Source: Neolentinus lepideus HHB14362 ss-1
Lineage: Eukaryota > Basidiomycota > Agaricomycetes > Gloeophyllales > Gloeophyllaceae
Assembly: GCA_001632425.1 (NCBI GenBank)
Contig: KV425594.1
Location: forward strand, 187,597-240,067
DNA length: 52,471 nucleotides
Direction: 5' to 3'
Position numbers and translations under genes: made by a program
Notes under the pieces: generated by a model
Database searches by the model: none
Seen by the model: the letters and a program-made list of their open reading frames with translations, nothing else
Told to the model about the DNA's origin: nothing
Shown here: piece by piece, positions 48,916-52,471 of the stretch
Layout of the letters: each line of letters opens with the position of its first letter
Position numbering within the stretch: the stretch's first letter is position 1

Positions 48916-49982
48916 TCACTGCCCCTCGCATGTCTGCGCCGAATGCCCCGAGCTCCCGCACAGCGAGCACACATGCAGGAACGGACACGTACCGGGGACC
49001 GCGCATCCCTGCAGCTTATTATGTTGGATGCACACAGCCCTCCCCTCGGGCGTGCTCCACGTCCCGTTCTTGTTTCTGCTCAAGTACACGCCCGACTCGC
49101 CAGGGTGCTCCCTAAAGGAATGCTCGGCGGAGCCGCAGTACACGCAGCGCCCTGCCTCCTTTGCGCTGCTGCAATGTAAAGATGCAGATGAGGTTCAGAA
49201 ACAGAGGTATGTGTGAGGAGACGACCGCACCTCTCCTTCCCGTCCCTCCTCTGCTTCGGTGTCTTCCGAACGCTCCCGTCCATCCGCTTCCCAAGCCTCG
49301 TCTCCCTCACGATCCTCTCAACCTCCCTCCACACCACCTCCACGCCCTCGCCCCCAGGACCCCAATATGCCCTGCTCTCCTCATCTAGCTTGCCCAACAC
49401 ATACCCACTCACATCCCCCTCACCGCGCCCAATCCCGATACGCAGCCGGTGAAACTGAGAGTCATTCCCCAGCGCGCTGATGATACTGCGCACGCCGTTG
49501 TGTCCTCCCGCGGAGCCACCAAACTTGGGCGAGAGCGTCAGAGGCTTGTGCTCGAGCGAGTCGTGGATGACGATCAGCGTAGAGCTGCCCCCGTGGAGCG
49601 CAGCGGCGACTTGGGGGCCGCAGATGTTCATGAGCGCCTCTAGCACGGTCTTATCTTGAGCGGGAGGAGAAAGGTTGTGGATAGAAACTAAACTCACTCG
49701 GCTTCATGAGGGTCAGCGTCAGCTGCGGGGGCCTGCCGTCGGGCCAATCGGGCGGGACGTATGTCGTCTCGCGCGCGAGGCCGTAGCGCTCCGTAGTGAG
49801 CCTCTCTATCCCGAGCTTCTTGGCGAGCGAGTCGATCACGAGGTGGCCGATGCTGCATGTAGCGCGAATTCAGATGCGTGTCCCGCGAAAATTTCGAGAG
49901 TATATGCGTACCTGTGTCGCGTGTTGGGAAAGGGCATGTTTCCGAGCCCCACAATTAGAAATTTCCTGAAGGACGCAGTCAT
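48916..49982 (-). CDS. Peptidyl-tRNA hydrolase with fused C-terminal zinc-finger domain
   Basis: Bacterial-type Pth releases tRNA from stalled peptidyl-tRNA; fungal copies are usually mitochondrial. Four exons (49982-49912, 49852-49698, 49654-49231, 49168-48916) sum to 903 bases, 300 residues. The Pth part reads FRKFLIVGLGNMPFPNTRHS, then IGHLVIDSLAKKLGIERL (Asn and His of the active site), TLTLMKPN, TLIVIHDSLEHKPLTLSPKF (catalytic Asp region), GGSAGGHNGVRSIISALGN and FHRLRIGIGRGEGDVSGYVL. A basic linker is joined in phase to a Cys/His-rich module: CVYCGSAEHSFREH, VCIQHNKLQGC, TCPFLHVCSLCGSSGHSAQTC, ending EGQ. The 62-base intron between the modules is GT-AG with consistent phase, so one protein is the simplest reading. 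If it were retained, translation stops at 49080 without the zinc finger. Pth1 enzymes are normally about 190-230 residues. Confidence 0.82.
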
Positions 49983-50578
49983 GGTAGCTCGAAGGATTAG
50001 TTAGAAGAGATTATTGTAGGGTGAACCGGCGTCGAGTGTGTTATGTATCAGCGAATGAGTGCAAATGAGTCGCGGGTAAGCGTGGCTGTGCTCGCCGCGT
50101 GGCTAGTGCCGAAGTCGTCCAAGATTCAGTCCGACTCGAATTTCGCAGCCGTAAAGTTGACTATGAAGACCCGTTGCTCGCCTACTCGGTCTCATTCAGG
50201 AGACGTCGTTTACAAGTCTATTCATCATATGGCAACATGTACTTCTGCTTGTCCGGCATCGTCGGCCTGCAGGCGCGGCTACCTCGACATCGCCAACGTC
50301 GACATTAATGTCGACAAGGGCTAATGGACAGCCTAATCTTGCTGTAATCTCGGCAATTGGTCCAAGGCCGCAGGGTACAACTGCTATACTTGTTAGCTAA
50401 TCCCTATATGGACTTCTAGAAACCAAGCACTGCCTGTACACGCTGTTTGGGCGCGTGGGTCCATAAGTATATATATAATCGATTGATTGTTATCGACGCT
50501 CCCTCTTCACCACTCGCAGTGACATCGCTGTACATTTCGACATAGGCTTTTTGCAGCCCAACATCGAACTATACAGCA
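49983..50578. other. Divergent intergenic region
   Basis: Shared upstream region of the Pth fusion (minus) and the coiled-coil gene (plus). It contains a perfect 18-bp palindrome GTCGACATTAATGTCGAC at 50298-50315. A TATATATA-type run near 50468-50480 could serve the plus-strand gene. No other features. Confidence 0.5.
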
Positions 50579-51719
50579 ATGTCTGTTCCGAAGGATGCGA
50601 CAAAGTATGCTCCCACACCCCCTCCTGGGGCAAAAGAAATGAGCGAGGCTGTTCAGAATATTCGAAGGGAGATCAAGAAAGTTCAGGTAGGTTGTGATAT
50701 CAAACGATGATTCCAACTTTACGATCTTGTTTGATAGGACTACCAGGATTTCCTTGATTCCCTTGCTCGGCCTGCAGAGCGATCGGGTGCCGCGGGGAGC
50801 GCTGCAGAAGGGGCTGTGGCTAAGCGATTAAAAAAGTAACAACACCCGTCTTTTCTCTGAACGTTCAATTACATTATGACAGATTCCGAGAAGATATAAA
50901 GAACGAAGACGCCGATGACAAGGCGGCGATAGAGAAGATCAGAGGTATGAAATTCCGCTTGTCGGCTTTCTGGGAGGCGCTGACTGAAGACATGAAGGGC
51001 TCCTTGAACATGTATTAAGTGCGTCCATGATCAAAGACTTGACCAAAGAAGGTAAGATCCATGTTCGGTGCTAGGAGTGCTGATTTTAACGCACGGTTTG
51101 TTGAATAAAGTCGAGGCGCAGATAGCCAAAACAATCGACATCGAAGTAGAGAAGCAAGTGGCAGAGAGCCTGAAGGAGCACACGTCAGAGGCCCTCCAAG
51201 CCGAGCTCGAGGACTATCGCAAGAGGATCGAGACTGCGCAGAAGGACCTGTTCAATTCGTGAGTATCCGTCATCCAGGAATGTAGCCCCCAACCACATCA
51301 TATTATTTTGCCATCCAGCGAGAGCCGCCGTGCGAACTCACTTCGTCGGAGAGACGGGGACACCAAGTTAGAGCCGCTCTACAAGCCCAACGGCGATCGT
51401 GCTAGCCCGAACTTCCCGAAGGACCTCGGGTCCTTGTTTGCGCTGGACGGTACGTAGCCTTGCGATGACCCCATCAGTGCGCTTGACGGGAACTATCAAT
51501 CAGACGAGACCGTCAGGAGCCTGTTAGAGGACTACGGACGCGACAGCGTTGCAGGGCCCGATGCAAGAGATATTAATTTGAACAGGTTCATGAGATTCAT
51601 TGGGGTCGCGTACCAGATGGTGAGGATACGACGACCATAAGATTGCCGTGAGTTGTTGATGCATTCTGCAGAAACGTATGGCCGGGGGCGCCTCTCACCC
51701 AGTGTATACTAGGTACTAG
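50579..51719 (+). CDS. Uncharacterised coiled-coil protein
   Basis: I recognise no named family. The ATG at 50579 starts MSVPKDATKYAPTPPPGAK. Exons joined at short GT-AG introns read MSEAVQNIRREIKKVQ, DYQDFLDSLARPAERSGAAG, AVAKRLKKFREDIKNEDADD, GLLEHVLSASMIKDLTKE, VEAQIAKTIDIEVEKQVAES, LQAELEDYRKRIETAQKDLF, SRRANSLRRRDGDTKLEPLY, SPNFPKDLGSLFALD, ETVRSLLEDYGRD, LNRFMRFIGVAYQM and KRMAGGASHP, ending at TAG 51717-51719. The central Glu/Lys-rich heptads predict a long coiled coil; there is no signal peptide or TM segment. About seven introns, all in phase, and strong codon continuity make it a real gene. Likely cytosolic or nuclear; role unknown. Confidence 0.82.
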
Positions 51720-52180
51720 ATGGGAAAACAAGAAGGCATAGCTGCTCTATCCCGACGCTGAAGGAGCACATGTGTGGAACGAAATCGATGGCTTTCTTTC
51801 TTTTGGACATGTATAGTAGGTACCAAGCTTGCAGTGGCGTATATGCAGTGGTGAAGTGTCGACTGATGGGCTATGCGCCGGGAAAAATAGAGAGATACCC
51901 GCGTCAAAACTGACGTTTACGTCACACAAGGAGAGGGATAACCAGAGTCTCAGGCCTTAAGAGGGGCAGGTGACATCGCTCAACGGACAAAACCAAAATC
52001 ACAATCTACATTAATCTGCTAGTACAATTCATGACTCGGATGTACACTAGCTTACATAGAAACACAACACCCAATTTAAAATTAATACAGACCGCTATAC
52101 ACCAAATCCCACCGCTATACACCAAATTTGAAAGCCCTCCCCAATATCGCAACACCCGACGCCGACCCCCGCCCTCAAGA
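51720..52180. other. Convergent intergenic region
   Basis: Between two 3' ends. A direct repeat of TATACACCAAAT lies near 52098-52127. No gene identified. Confidence 0.5.
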
Positions 52181-52362
52181 TCAAGACAACACCTTCACCC
52201 ACTCCTTCGCCCCCTTCTTCAGGCACCGCTCCAGATCCTCGCCCACCAGCATCCTATTCGTCTCGACGTCATCCATGTCTTCGCCATGCAGCCTCAGCAC
52301 GTCGAGGATGGCACCTGCGAGGTCTGGGCCGCGTTTGATTGGTTCTTGGGATGTCCACCTGG
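52181..52362 (-). CDS. 3' end of an unidentified gene (runs off the window)
   Basis: The last exon, read on the minus strand after a likely acceptor CTTCACCAG near 52362, gives WTSQEPIKRGPDLAGAILDV, LRLHGEDMDDVETN, RMLVGEDLERCLKK, GAKEWVKVLS and a stop at 52181. Composition and frame look genuinely coding. Upstream exons would lie beyond the right edge, so the family cannot be named. Confidence 0.55.
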
Positions 52363-52471
52363 TGAAGATTGAATACGGGGAGACGGGAAAGATTGAACAA
52401 GGGGAAATGGGGCGGGTTAAATGCAAGGAGATGGGTTAAATGCGACAGATTAAATGCGCGAAGATGCGACG

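Overview
The window reads as nuclear DNA of a filamentous basidiomycete, most likely an agaricomycete. Coding regions are split by many GT-AG introns of about 45-70 bases. The gene set is eukaryotic (eL39, TAF12, GET1, TOP3, U6 snRNA). Several families are typical of mushroom-forming fungi: a family of seven-transmembrane receptor-like proteins, an intron-packed phenol 2-monooxygenase-type flavoprotein, and an F-box protein. Gene models below were built by joining open frames at GT/AG sites and checking phase and family motifs. For several of them (malate synthase, GET1, eL39, the NKAP homologue, the ER FKBP, the Pth-zinc-finger fusion and the hydrolase) the summed exons are an exact multiple of three.

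Layout. 1-6.3 kb: one phenol monooxygenase-like gene (minus) flanked by decayed sequence. 6.3-12 kb: an alpha/beta hydrolase and DNA topoisomerase III. 12.9-14.4 kb: receptor-like gene A (minus, one in-frame TGA). 16.1-20.7 kb: ribosomal protein eL39, GET1 and malate synthase, all plus. 21.5-22.5 kb: two small non-autonomous DNA transposons. 23.2-24.8 kb: receptor-like gene B. 26.2-31.3 kb: an intronless kinase (minus), a 745-bp hAT-like element in the divergent promoter gap, an NKAP-type splicing/transcription factor, and a KDEL-tailed FKBP (minus). 32.9-36.4 kb: receptor-like gene C, U6 snRNA (minus), an F-box protein. 37.3-44.6 kb: two paralogous membrane-anchored proteins flank a second hAT-like element and TAF12; only the second paralogue carries a DUF1771-Smr tail. 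44.8-50 kb: a secreted GH92 mannosidase and a peptidyl-tRNA hydrolase fused to a zinc-finger tail (both minus). 50.6-52.5 kb: a coiled-coil protein and the 3' end of a gene running off the window.

This is a normal mixed chromosomal stretch, not a gene cluster: housekeeping genes are interspersed with lineage-specific families and small transposons. Nothing points to one cooperating pathway. The most notable things are four previously unmarked TIR elements with clean target-site duplications, the receptor trio with splice-site and nonsense differences, the paralogue pair with an unrecognised N-terminal domain (one fused to Smr), and the Pth-zinc-finger fusion.
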